Source of the DNA: a virus
DNA length: 28,010 nucleotides
Strand: one strand, 5' to 3'
IMG/VR virus record: IMGVR_UViG_3300033143_002447
Coordinates: 1 to 28,010 of that record
This document shows positions 13,113 through 20,575 of this stretch, piece after piece (positions within the stretch are counted from its first letter, which is position 1; every line of letters begins with the position of its first letter). The notes under the pieces were generated by a model. It was not told where the DNA came from. It saw only the letters and a list, made by a program, of their open reading frames with translations, and searched no databases. The position numbers and the translations under genes are program-made.

Positions 13113-13751
13113 ATGTCATACTATACAACAAAATCAAGTACAGTGAACAAAGAATACGTAGTTATTAAGCACGGAATCCCTAATGTAAACTCTGTAGTAA
13201 TGGGAGTTAGGTTTAGAGGAGGCTGGGCAGTCGTAGACAAAGGTAGTAAAATTTACCACAATCTTACGAAATTACCAATGTTAAAGAACCCTAGGGAGAT
13301 GCCTTTATCATTTTTAAAACAACTACCATTTATTACTAGAGCAATGGACGTAAAACTTATTTACGGCGCCGACGTATTTGCAAAATACGTAACACTGAGC
13401 GATAAGATAGAAGTAGAAGAAGAAGCCGCCAAAGTAACCAAAGCTGAAAAAATGCATATAGAGAATAAGTCTATTTGCTGTCACAGACTAAGCAACGGCA
13501 TGTTATGTAAAGTTAACGTAGCAGACGAAAAAGTATCTTCATACTGCTCACACCACATATTAGAAGACCCTAGATTAGAAGAATTAGGTTTCAAAGTACC
13601 TAAAGCAATGTTACCTAAACAACGAAAGAAGTTAAGGAAATCAGCTTTTAATGAAATTAGGAAGTCTTTAAATAAGAGGAACAAGAAAAATGATAAAGTG
13701 GTGGAAACAGAGACAACAATCGAAGACGTTATCAATAAAAAAGAAGCTTAG
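13113..13751 (+). CDS. zinc-finger-like hypothetical protein
   Basis: 212 aa. Residues 1-95 look like a folded domain (VVIKHGIPNVNSVVMGVRFRG...). An acidic linker follows, then a Cys/His cluster at about 123-150 with the spacing C...G-x-x-C...Y-C-x-H-H (HRLSNGMLCKV, SSYCSHHI), a small zinc-finger pattern found in various phage proteins. The last 50 residues are very basic (KQRKKLRKSAFNEIRKSLNKR). A structural or nucleic-acid-binding role is possible; I cannot name one. The gene lies behind the second hairpin leader and overlaps the next by 62 bases. Confidence 0.75.
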   Translation: MSYYTTKSSTVNKEYVVIKHGIPNVNSVVMGVRFRGGWAVVDKGSKIYHNLTKLPMLKNPREMPLSFLKQLPFITRAMDVKLIYGADVFAKYVTLSDKIEVEEEAAKVTKAEKMHIENKSICCHRLSNGMLCKVNVADEKVSSYCSHHILEDPRLEELGFKVPKAMLPKQRKKLRKSAFNEIRKSLNKRNKKNDKVVETETTIEDVINKKEA

Positions 13752-14028
13752 TAATAGGATAACCGTATTGGAAGACTGTCTAGAAGACTCTCGCACTTTG
13801 TTGGAGATAAAGACTAAACAATACGATGATTTTATGCTTAAGGCCAATAAAGATTTAGAGAGAGTTTTGGAACTTTTGGACGAAGAGAAGTCTAATAATG
13901 ACCTTACTATGGGGGCTAGACTAAATCAAATAAGAGATTTGAAAGATAGACTAAAAACAAAGACCGATGACTTAAGAGCCTCAGAGAATAATAATGAGAC
14001 TCTAAAAACTACGTTAGGTCATTTTTAA
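13690..14028 (+). CDS. coiled-coil hypothetical protein
   Basis: 112 aa. ATG 13690 has AGAGGA nine bases ahead and lies inside the previous gene (62-base overlap in another frame). After a basic, Trp-containing start (MIKWWKQRQQSKTLSIKKK) nearly the whole chain is a predicted coiled coil (RITVLEDCLEDSRTLLEIKT and onward). Function unknown. The long overlap is unusual here, so a later start is possible, though none has a better SD. Confidence 0.65.
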   Translation: MIKWWKQRQQSKTLSIKKKLSNRITVLEDCLEDSRTLLEIKTKQYDDFMLKANKDLERVLELLDEEKSNNDLTMGARLNQIRDLKDRLKTKTDDLRASENNNETLKTTLGHF

Positions 14029-14043
14029 TAGTGAGAGTTATTT

Positions 14044-14685
14044 GTGGGAACTAAATCTACCAGGTCTTCTGGAACTCAACATAATATGCGAGGAGTTGCT
14101 CAAGGTAATACGTTAGTAGATCCTATTACAGGACTACCAGTAGACGTATTATTAGACTCCGAAGGCGTACGTAGGTTAGCAGTAGACACCTCTATTCAAT
14201 TAGACGGAATAACAGTAAATGTAGATCCTTTGACTCCATTAGTGGACGGAGTACATATTGGCGACGGAGAGGGAGATCTATTAGAGATTAACCCTGACGG
14301 AAGTATTAACGTTAATACGGCCGTAGACGCAGCTGACGGCGATAACATAGCCATTAGCGGCCACGCCTCTCCAGTGTTTGATGAGGCTGCTGACACCATC
14401 ACTACGGCCTCCTACGAGGAAGTTTATTCATACGTAGCAGCAGCAATAACTAACATAGAGAAGATAGAGACCACTGTAGACACAACAGCTACTTTTAGAG
14501 TAAAACTCAACGGAGTGGTAATAAAAGTGTTGAGGTCAAGTCCTTTAGAAAAGAACGTAGTTTTCACGTTCAAAGAGCATAGAGTGCTAGCCGATACTGA
14601 CGAGATTTCAGTAGAAGCTAGAGTAGACAGATTTAAACGAACTAGTTACGATACTTTTGTATCATTAGAGGGGTATTTAGTTTAA
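14044..14685 (+). CDS. beta-rich virion protein, probably neck/fibre component
   Basis: 213 aa, GTG start with GAGAG eight bases ahead. The N-terminal part (NTLVDPITGLPVDVLLDSEG...) leads into repeats of the form V-D-x-x-I-x-x-D and the motif IGDGEGDLLEINPDGSINV (about residues 71-91). The latter recurs in the gene at 14946. The C-terminal 80 residues form a separate beta domain. Such sequences are common in phage fibre, neck-appendage and decoration proteins. The exact structural role is unknown. Confidence 0.7.
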   Translation: MGTKSTRSSGTQHNMRGVAQGNTLVDPITGLPVDVLLDSEGVRRLAVDTSIQLDGITVNVDPLTPLVDGVHIGDGEGDLLEINPDGSINVNTAVDAADGDNIAISGHASPVFDEAADTITTASYEEVYSYVAAAITNIEKIETTVDTTATFRVKLNGVVIKVLRSSPLEKNVVFTFKEHRVLADTDEISVEARVDRFKRTSYDTFVSLEGYLV

Positions 14686-14924
14686 TGTACGTACAATTCA
14701 ATAAAAATAAAATGCACATACAAGTTATCTGCGGAGTAAACGAAGATTACAAAGCAACCGATAAGATCAAAGAACTACAGAAAAAAGTGACTGACACTAA
14801 AGCTAAGATGGAAGAATTTTCCAAAGTAGTGATTGTGCCAGCACTTACAGACATAGACACCCTATTAAAAGAAATCAACCAAGAGGTTGACACCGGGGAA
14901 GTTCGAACAAAAGCCGAGGAATAA
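14685..14924 (+). CDS. small coiled-coil hypothetical protein
   Basis: 79 aa, one-base overlap with the preceding stop (TAATG). A short strand-like start (MYVQFNKNKMHIQVICGVNED) is followed by a charged helix (TDKIKELQKKVTDTKAKMEEF) and an acidic tail. Placed between two fibre-like genes, it may be a chaperone or linker for them, but nothing in the sequence proves that. Confidence 0.65.
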   Translation: MYVQFNKNKMHIQVICGVNEDYKATDKIKELQKKVTDTKAKMEEFSKVVIVPALTDIDTLLKEINQEVDTGEVRTKAEE

Positions 14925-14945
14925 CCTAATTAGGAGGCTTAAAGA

Positions 14946-15713
14946 ATGGATGATTTTGGATTACTGGTAGCGCAATATAATGCGTCACTACCCACGTTCA
15001 CAGACGGAGACTATACAGAGTTACAAGTTGACGTTAATGGACGATTATTAGTACAAGCAGACGTAACAGTATTAGTAGATTTCTTAGGATTAAACGGAGC
15101 AGGAGACAGCTCTAACATCTTAATCGTAGGAACGGAAGACGGAACTTCTACAGGAACACCTCACGTTATCCAAGTCGGAGCTAACGGAGAAATAACAGTA
15201 ACAGCAACTGATTTAGATATCAGAGACCTAACTCACACTCAAGATAGCATAGCTATTGGTGACGGAACTGACCTCCTTTCTGTTAATGCTGACGGCAGTA
15301 TCAACGTAGTTGCTACTTTAGGAGCTGTAGGATCAGCCGCTTACACAGTAACTGACGCACTAGCAGCTGCAGGTGACGGACTTGTTGTAATAACTGCAAC
15401 AGCAACCCCTTGGGTAACTGTAGCAAGCTTGGCAGTTCCTTCTGGAACTACTGCAGTATTGTTTGGTTATCAGTGGAGCTGTGACGATAACGCTCAAGTT
15501 AGAATCATAAGCGATGACACTACTGACATCAAAGTTTACAAGACCGGACTAAATAGTTCAGCTACTCCAGGATACAGCGAGCACTTTTCTTCTAACGGAA
15601 GAATTGAAGTCGCAGGAGCAACAAGTCTAGAACTAAAGATGCAGGTTAAGAAGCGTAAAGCTGGCGGCGGAGACGCTAACGGCACAGGATCGATGCATTT
15701 ACGAACAACATAA
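14946..15713 (+). CDS. beta-rich virion protein, probably fibre/decoration
   Basis: 255 aa; AGGAGG nine bases before ATG. The chain is rich in Thr, Val, Asp and Gly with repeated strands (YTELQVDVNGRLLVQADVTV, HVIQVGANGEITVTATDLD). It contains SIAIGDGTDLLSVNADGSIN at about residue 98, a paralogous copy of the motif in the 14044 gene. The C-terminal domain (about 150-255) is compact and ends with a Gly-rich segment. It is probably surface-exposed on the particle. A hairpin terminator follows at once. Confidence 0.72.
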   Translation: MDDFGLLVAQYNASLPTFTDGDYTELQVDVNGRLLVQADVTVLVDFLGLNGAGDSSNILIVGTEDGTSTGTPHVIQVGANGEITVTATDLDIRDLTHTQDSIAIGDGTDLLSVNADGSINVVATLGAVGSAAYTVTDALAAAGDGLVVITATATPWVTVASLAVPSGTTAVLFGYQWSCDDNAQVRIISDDTTDIKVYKTGLNSSATPGYSEHFSSNGRIEVAGATSLELKMQVKKRKAGGGDANGTGSMHLRTT

Positions 15714-15717
15714 TAAG

Positions 15718-15740
15718 CTGAGGGCTTCCGCCCTCGGTTT
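15718..15740 (+). terminator. hairpin after fibre-like gene
   Basis: CTGAGGGC (15718-15725) pairs with GCCCTCGG (15730-15737) over eight pairs including one G-U, with a TTCC loop. Only three T residues follow, so termination may be partial, or the hairpin may mainly protect the 3' end of the message. Confidence 0.6.
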
Positions 15741-15749
15741 CGAGGACTT

Positions 15750-16109
15750 ATGATACACGACAATGAATTGAACATAAAAGAGTTTAAAGAGTTTTTCCCT
15801 GAACTAGATTGGATAAAAGTTCCAAGAAAGTTGTCTGAAGAAGTGTCTGACTATTTTTACGTAGGAACTTATGAAACTGAGGATAGAAGAGTACACGTTT
15901 CGGTAAGACCTTCTATGAGAATGCAAATTACAGACACCAACAAAAAATGCACTAAAAATGGGGACGAACCTTTAGAAAGCTATAACGGAAGGTTTTATCA
16001 ATACTCAAGCTCAGTAGAAGTATTAGTAGAAAGCTCTTTAATTAGTAAGATTGAAGAAGTAGCAAAAGAGCTACCAAAACAAAAAAACCAAACAGTTAGT
16101 TGGGAGTAG
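15750..16109 (+). CDS. hypothetical protein
   Basis: 119 aa; GAGG four bases before ATG. It opens with an acidic helix (NELNIKEFKEFFPELDWIKV) and continues with a strand-rich middle (RRVHVSVRPSMRMQI) and a Lys/Gln-rich end. No family recognised. Flanked by fibre-like genes; its stop lies two bases before the next start. Confidence 0.65.
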   Translation: MIHDNELNIKEFKEFFPELDWIKVPRKLSEEVSDYFYVGTYETEDRRVHVSVRPSMRMQITDTNKKCTKNGDEPLESYNGRFYQYSSSVEVLVESSLISKIEEVAKELPKQKNQTVSWE

Positions 16110-16111
16110 TT

Positions 16112-16447
16112 ATGGGAGACTTTAACGATTTTGATTTAGAAATAGAAAACCTAAGAGGCTCCAATCCAGAATCATTCATAACTACAATAACTACAGCAGG
16201 AACTCCAGTTACTGTTTCTCCATCATCAGGAGACACTGTAAAAGTAGTTTACATAAACGTCCCTTTGATCGGCCCCAATTCAACAAATAACACGATAAAT
16301 AGGTACATATTATATAGTACTGATTCAGGAACAACATTTCATACCCTAAGAGTAAACGAATCAATAAGTATTCCAGGAGTATTCCAGGACCTTAGAATAG
16401 ACTCTAGTCACGACGGTATGAAAGTTGAGATAGAGATGAGGTCTTAA
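16112..16447 (+). CDS. small beta-rich virion-type protein
   Basis: 111 aa from ATG 16112, with GGGAG five bases ahead; the frame extends to a TTG at 16100 without an SD. The chain is a run of beta strands (TTITTAGTPVTVSPSSGDTV, NRYILYSTDSGTTFHTL), like small head-decoration or fibre-accessory domains. One-base overlap with the next gene (TAATG). Function unknown. Confidence 0.65.
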   Translation: MGDFNDFDLEIENLRGSNPESFITTITTAGTPVTVSPSSGDTVKVVYINVPLIGPNSTNNTINRYILYSTDSGTTFHTLRVNESISIPGVFQDLRIDSSHDGMKVEIEMRS

Positions 16448-16938
16448 TGTCTGAATTCTCAGGATTTAAAAAGAAAAAAATACAAATAGCTAAAGAAACT
16501 CCGTTTGATAATAGTACTAACGGGTTTACAGCAGAAGAAACCCAAGCAGCCATAGAAGAAATAAATCAGACTTTCATAACATCAGTTTCTCCTGGATTCG
16601 GGTTTGGTAGATCTAGCAAAGTTAATAGAGGGACTTGGTTACAATGCGAGACAGTACCGTCAAATAAGGCAGGAAGACATGTGTACGTAAATAACGCAAA
16701 AGTTATAACAGTGTTCGTATCTTCAGAAAACATAGATACTTTTGACATAGGCGTATATCATCATACCGGAGATGAAACTAACTTAACGTTTTTGGGCATA
16801 GTGTCAATAATAGCCTCCAGAGGAGGTACATTTTCAGTATCTTGGCCGGTACCAACAAACACACAACTAGCACTAAAACTAGAGTTGGGAGACGCACGTA
16901 ATTTAGTGTGCGGTTTAGAATTGTCAGGTACTAACTAA
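16447..16938 (+). CDS. fibre-like virion protein
   Basis: 163 aa. Residues 17-38 (ETPFDNSTNGFTAEETQAAI) carry the 'PFDNSTNGF...Q-x-A-I-E-E' segment common in phage tail-fibre and appendage proteins, where it marks a shaft-to-head connection. A C-terminal domain of strands follows (HVYVNNAKVITVFVSSENID). Overlaps both neighbours by one base. A role as a short fibre or appendage subunit is inferred. Confidence 0.68.
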   Translation: MSEFSGFKKKKIQIAKETPFDNSTNGFTAEETQAAIEEINQTFITSVSPGFGFGRSSKVNRGTWLQCETVPSNKAGRHVYVNNAKVITVFVSSENIDTFDIGVYHHTGDETNLTFLGIVSIIASRGGTFSVSWPVPTNTQLALKLELGDARNLVCGLELSGTN

Positions 16939-18002
16939 TGAGTAAAATAATAAAAAATACTACCGCATCAGACATTGTCTTATCTGATACAGGAGTAACA
17001 ATATTAGCCAACTCTCAGATAACTATCCCCCCAGTAGACTATTTATTATGGGCGGAGAGTTCTAACGTAGTCACTCACGTAGGTTCTGAAGATTTGGTAG
17101 TAAATGACGGATCTTACGATCTTTCTATATCAGATGGCATAGACTTGATAAAAGGTTTGTATACTAAGTCAGTACAACTCACTGACGGCAACACATCAAT
17201 AACTTTTATCGACGACAACGGAACTCCTAGAATTCCAGTAGACGCCAATGTAACAGCTATCGTAGAACCTTCTGAATTTTATTTTAGCGTCATTCAAGGG
17301 AACGTGTCGGGACACACTGGTCACACAACGTACGGAAGAGTACCAGAGTTAGACATAAATCAAATATTCGACGTAACTCCATTTGGAGATATGACTTGGC
17401 TACCTTCTGCAGAAACTGTAAAGATTTCCTCAGACAACGTTAACGACACTAGCGCAGGAACAGGACTACGAACAGTAGTTCTGTACGGACTGTCAGCAAC
17501 TCACACAGAACAGTCGGAAACTTTAATTTTAGACGGTATTACAGAAGTAACTTCTGCTAACACTTATTTAAGAATAAACTATATGAGAGGCGCTACCGTA
17601 GGATCTTCCAATAAAAATCAAGGCACTATAGTATTGCAAGGTACAACAACCCCAGGAACGCTGTCTCAGATAGAACCAGAAAAAGGAGCGTCTGAGCAAC
17701 TAGCTTTTACAGTACCTGCCGGAAAAACTTGTTACATAACAAACCTAAGAGCTTCTGTAACCGCCGCTGTAGGAACAGGCCCAAAAGAAGGTTTATTACA
17801 GTTTTGGGTAAAACCTTTAAACGGGCCGTGGACAATGCCAGCTAGCGAGGGATTGACTAGCGACGGCGGACCAGCTTGGTTCAACCCTATGATGCCGTTG
17901 GTCATACCAGAAAAATCTGATGTAAAAATGGTAGCACAGTCCCGACAAAACAACTCCCAAATAACTAGTATAACTCAATACGTGATGGTGGAAAATGCGT
18001 GA
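16938..18002 (+). CDS. large beta-rich virion protein
   Basis: 354 aa. The N-terminal region (IIKNTTASDIVLSDTGVTIL, then LVVNDGSYDLSISDGIDLIK) resembles linker repeats in phage neck and fibre proteins. After about residue 115 (EFYFSVIQGNVSGHTGHTTY) the chain forms a large compact beta domain of the type seen in decoration and receptor-associated proteins. It is the longest of the 14-18.6 kb virion group and shares an eight-base overlap with the next gene. The precise role is unknown. Confidence 0.68.
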   Translation: MSKIIKNTTASDIVLSDTGVTILANSQITIPPVDYLLWAESSNVVTHVGSEDLVVNDGSYDLSISDGIDLIKGLYTKSVQLTDGNTSITFIDDNGTPRIPVDANVTAIVEPSEFYFSVIQGNVSGHTGHTTYGRVPELDINQIFDVTPFGDMTWLPSAETVKISSDNVNDTSAGTGLRTVVLYGLSATHTEQSETLILDGITEVTSANTYLRINYMRGATVGSSNKNQGTIVLQGTTTPGTLSQIEPEKGASEQLAFTVPAGKTCYITNLRASVTAAVGTGPKEGLLQFWVKPLNGPWTMPASEGLTSDGGPAWFNPMMPLVIPEKSDVKMVAQSRQNNSQITSITQYVMVENA

Positions 18003-18600
18003 AGTAAAATATAATGATTTTGCAAGTTACATTAGCTCAACAAACTCGCACGGTAAGGTGAGATATATAGAGTCTAACAATAGTTATTACATATACCTGT
18101 CTGATAAAGGGGTAGAAATTTCTACGGAGATCAGCTCTAGACAAACTACCGATAGAACAGACTTCGAGACTAATTACAAAGCATTAGCAAACCAATCCTT
18201 GTACACAGTGGTAGAAGCCTTGCCAGCGCCTGCAGGGTTTTCATTCGAAGGTAAGAAAACTCACACAGGTACAGCAACCAACGAAACAACAACAGTTGAC
18301 TACACTGTTCCAGAAGAGAGATATCTTACGGGGGTGATGGTAAAAGGTTTTGGAACTCATTGGGAAGACACGGCAGTATTTTCTATCGTAATGCCTGCCA
18401 ACCACGCAGGAAATCCTACAGAGAACGAGATAACAGTAAATACATTTGCCCCTTCCTGGGCCATCAGCGACGACTTACAACACTTAGATATTTATAGAGC
18501 AAAGATCCCAGCAGGAATGCTAGTACGAGTTGAATATACCACTGCCAGTACTACCGCAGTAAACTTTTGGGTAAACACCTTCTTACATGAGAGAACGTAA
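17995..18600 (+). CDS. beta-rich virion protein
   Basis: 201 aa. The first 60 residues look like a small attachment domain (NDFASYISSTNSHGKVRYIE). Residues 70-201 form a beta domain (HTGTATNETTTVDYTVPEER, LVRVEYTTASTTAVNFWVNT). In layout it resembles the C-terminal half of the preceding gene, so the two may be partners or distant paralogues. It is coupled upstream by an 8-base overlap and downstream by TAATG. Confidence 0.65.
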   Translation: MREVKYNDFASYISSTNSHGKVRYIESNNSYYIYLSDKGVEISTEISSRQTTDRTDFETNYKALANQSLYTVVEALPAPAGFSFEGKKTHTGTATNETTTVDYTVPEERYLTGVMVKGFGTHWEDTAVFSIVMPANHAGNPTENEITVNTFAPSWAISDDLQHLDIYRAKIPAGMLVRVEYTTASTTAVNFWVNTFLHERT

Positions 18601-18836
18601 TGAAAAAAGAATGTGAATTATGTAAGTACTTTTGGAACGTGTTGATAGCAATTGACCAACTAGCCAATGCAGTATTTCTTAGGGGTGATCCTGACGAAAC
18701 AATTTCTTCTAATGCAGGAAAAAAACAACACAAAGCAAAGTGGGCTAAAACCTTATGCTGGTTGTTAAATAAATTAGATACAAACCACTGCAAAAAATCA
18801 ATAGAATTAGATGAGGGCGACGATGGCATCATATAA
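18600..18836 (+). CDS. conserved phage protein of lysis-type regions
   Basis: 78 aa. The segment FLRGDPDETISSNAGKKQ and the ending LLNKLDTNHCKKSIELDEGD match a small, widely distributed phage protein I recall from near lysis genes in other phages, where 'GDPDETISS' is nearly invariant. Its biochemical role is not known to me. Cys-6 and Cys-9 (ECELCKYFW) could bind a metal, but are not enough to claim it. The next gene starts inside its last five codons. Confidence 0.65.
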   Translation: MKKECELCKYFWNVLIAIDQLANAVFLRGDPDETISSNAGKKQHKAKWAKTLCWLLNKLDTNHCKKSIELDEGDDGII

Positions 18837-18984
18837 CAGAACTGCAGTAAAAGTAAAAAACAACAAGAAGAACGCAGTACAAAGACTATTAAAAATAAAC
18901 ATTATATTGACTATTCTTATACTCTTATCACATCCTACTATAGTATCTTTAGCTAAAGATATAGTAGCAGAAATACAGAGATAA
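18823..18984 (+). CDS. short single-pass membrane protein
   Basis: 53 aa: ATG 18823, five bases after GAGGG, stop TAA 18982-18984. The N-terminus is basic (NRTAVKVKNNKKNAVQR); one hydrophobic segment follows at about residues 22-45 (LLKINIILTILILLSHPTIV). It overlaps the preceding gene by 14 bases. Size, basic N-terminus and location beside the lysis-type gene would suit a small holin or accessory membrane protein, but this is inference and no lysis enzyme is seen nearby. Confidence 0.65.
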   Translation: MASYNRTAVKVKNNKKNAVQRLLKINIILTILILLSHPTIVSLAKDIVAEIQR

Positions 18985-18988
18985 TACG

Positions 18989-19019
18989 TTGTTTTAGTGT
19001 ATACGGACTAAGTTATAAG
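18989..19019 (+). promoter_or_regulatory. TAGTGTATACG element, second copy, with TATAAG
   Basis: TAGTGTATACG (18995-19005) repeats the 11-mer at 3181-3191. Here it follows TTGTTT (18989-18994) and is followed by TTATAAG (19013-19019), paralleling TTGTAAG at the first site. The gap has no gene, so a promoter or operator is plausible; the -35/-10 fit to sigma70 is weak (19-base spacer). Confidence 0.4.
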
Positions 19020-19038
19020 GACGTATTCGAGGGACTAT

Positions 19039-19227
19039 ATGAAACGAGAAGTAATAGTAGATTTGGACGCTTTGAACGATATTACTAAGTATATGGTAAA
19101 CAAGCCGTATAAAGAAGTGGTAGGACTTTTAGACAACTTAAAGGCCAGTGTAAGAGAGATTCCAGATGAAAAAGAAACCGAGAAAAAACAAGACCACACC
19201 CTCAAAACAGCTCAAGAAAGAAGTTAA
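19039..19227 (+). CDS. small hypothetical protein
   Basis: 62 aa; GAGGG five bases before ATG. The N-terminal 45 residues look like two helices (VIVDLDALNDITKYMVNKPY and onward); the tail is charged (EKETEKKQDH). It is the first gene after the second TAGTGTATACG element. Function unknown. A second ORF begins inside it in another frame. Confidence 0.65.
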   Translation: MKREVIVDLDALNDITKYMVNKPYKEVVGLLDNLKASVREIPDEKETEKKQDHTLKTAQERS

Positions 19228-19318
19228 CTGGGAGGATTTAAACATCCTTAGCGAAGACGCTACCAGTACTCTAAATGAGCAGGATATGGAATCAGAAGAT
19301 GAGCGATCAACCGAGTAA
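19166..19318 (+). CDS. 50-residue ORF bridging two genes
   Basis: ATG 19166 (GAGAG seven bases ahead) opens a frame of 50 codons ending TAA 19316-19318. It starts inside the 19039 gene and ends inside the following coiled-coil gene. The product is basic first (MKKKPRKNKTTPSKQLKKEV) and acidic later (SEDATSTLNEQDMESEDERS). It fills the gap between its neighbours and continues the overlapping-gene style. A cytoplasmic accessory role is conceivable; no family recognised. Confidence 0.5.
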   Translation: MKKKPRKNKTTPSKQLKKEVNWEDLNILSEDATSTLNEQDMESEDERSTE

Positions 19319-19811
19319 CATTGAGACTAAGTACGCTCTCCAAGCCCAAAGAACAGAGTTCGAACTATCCAAGCTTAATGACAAGTACGAAGAGCATGTG
19401 GAGTTATTCAAATCTCACACAGAAGACGACAAAGAGACCAACCAAACTCACATTGACATACTAACTAAGGTATCTGATCAGGTAGAGTTTACTCAGAAAT
19501 GTTTAGACAGCTTAAACAATAAGTTGGAACTTAGTACACAAAAACTACAGTCTGAGATTGAGAAGATCAATCACCTAGACGAACAACAAAATAAGATATT
19601 AGACGAGCATATTGCTGGAGTTAATACTCTAAAAGAGATACTAGCAGTACAGAAAGAAGAAGTTCGGTTATTAGAGAAGTCAATAAACCTTAGGATAATT
19701 GACTTAGAGAAACCTGCTGTATGGTTAGGAACTACCGGCAAGGTGTTAATAGCACTAGGAGCTACGGCAGGCGCAGTAACGTTAATCTTAAAGTTAGTAG
19801 AGAGACTCTAA
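19299..19811 (+). CDS. coiled-coil protein with C-terminal membrane helix
   Basis: 170 aa from ATG 19299; an upstream in-frame ATG at 19275 gives 178 aa but has no SD. Residues 5-135 are a long helical coiled coil (for example NKLELSTQKLQSEIEKINHL). A single hydrophobic segment follows at about 145-165 (VLIALGATAGAVTLILKLV) with a short basic end. The layout recalls XhlA-type membrane-associated lysis proteins, though those are shorter. A membrane-anchored lysis or superinfection role is possible. TAATG overlap with the next gene. Confidence 0.65.
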   Translation: MSDQPSNIETKYALQAQRTEFELSKLNDKYEEHVELFKSHTEDDKETNQTHIDILTKVSDQVEFTQKCLDSLNNKLELSTQKLQSEIEKINHLDEQQNKILDEHIAGVNTLKEILAVQKEEVRLLEKSINLRIIDLEKPAVWLGTTGKVLIALGATAGAVTLILKLVERL

Positions 19812-20566
19812 TGGCTAAAGTAATAAGTTCGACCACAGGTACTAGAATCGAGCCGTTAGACACGTACAAATTTATTCGTGGGACTACCGCAACTTTCAAA
19901 GTAATGTTCCACAGCGACGGAAAACCTACAACAGTTTCAGTAGGAACAAAACCAACAATAGTCATACTAAAACCTTCCTTCCTAAATAAATCTGGAGCAG
20001 GTCCAGCTATAGTAGCTACCATAGAAGGTGAGTTAGTAGCAGGACAAGAGTATGAGTATAAGTTTGATTGGGAAATACCACCATCAATAGAACCTTTAAA
20101 CAACTTCGTTGTCAGGTACCAAGCTACCATAGGGGCTATAACTAATATTTTCGGAGACGAGTTCTTTGAAATAGTTTCAGAATTAGGTATGATATCGATA
20201 AAGACGGCAGGGTACGCAACTATCTCAGACGTTAGATCTAAGAAATTTAATATAGATGATTACATGCCAGTAGCAATTAAGAAGGATTTAGACGCTAGAA
20301 ACTCTATGATCCAGTCTCACATTGACGACGCCACTAGCAAGTTACGAGAAGAGATGCCACTATTTAAACAAAGAGGCAACACAGAAAATTATAGACTGTT
20401 CGTAATTTATTACACAGTGTGGAGTCTTTTACTAGCCTCCAGAGGAGAAGACGGAAGCTCAGTATCAGACAGAAACTTACAGTACTGGAGAACTGAGTGG
20501 AAACAGATACTGAACCAAGAGAAGCGTAAGGGCGGTATACAAGGAATTCCTCTAGGACGTGGTTAG
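19811..20566 (+). CDS. probable neck/head-completion protein
   Basis: 251 aa from ATG 19811 (TAATG junction); the frame continues upstream to 19721 inside the previous gene and is not needed. Residues 1-125 form an Ig-like beta domain (FIRGTTATFKVMFHSDG, EYEYKFDWEIPPSIEP). From about residue 135 the chain is helical (ISDVRSKKFNIDDYMPVAI), like head-tail connector subunits. The position between virion proteins and tail genes fits a neck component. No motif proves it. Confidence 0.6.
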   Translation: MAKVISSTTGTRIEPLDTYKFIRGTTATFKVMFHSDGKPTTVSVGTKPTIVILKPSFLNKSGAGPAIVATIEGELVAGQEYEYKFDWEIPPSIEPLNNFVVRYQATIGAITNIFGDEFFEIVSELGMISIKTAGYATISDVRSKKFNIDDYMPVAIKKDLDARNSMIQSHIDDATSKLREEMPLFKQRGNTENYRLFVIYYTVWSLLLASRGEDGSSVSDRNLQYWRTEWKQILNQEKRKGGIQGIPLGRG

Positions 20567-20575
20567 GAGTACGGA

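Noticed and set aside
19721-19810. Upstream extension of the neck-type gene
   Set aside because: This frame lies inside the preceding coiled-coil gene; ATG 19811 forms the TAATG junction typical of this genome.
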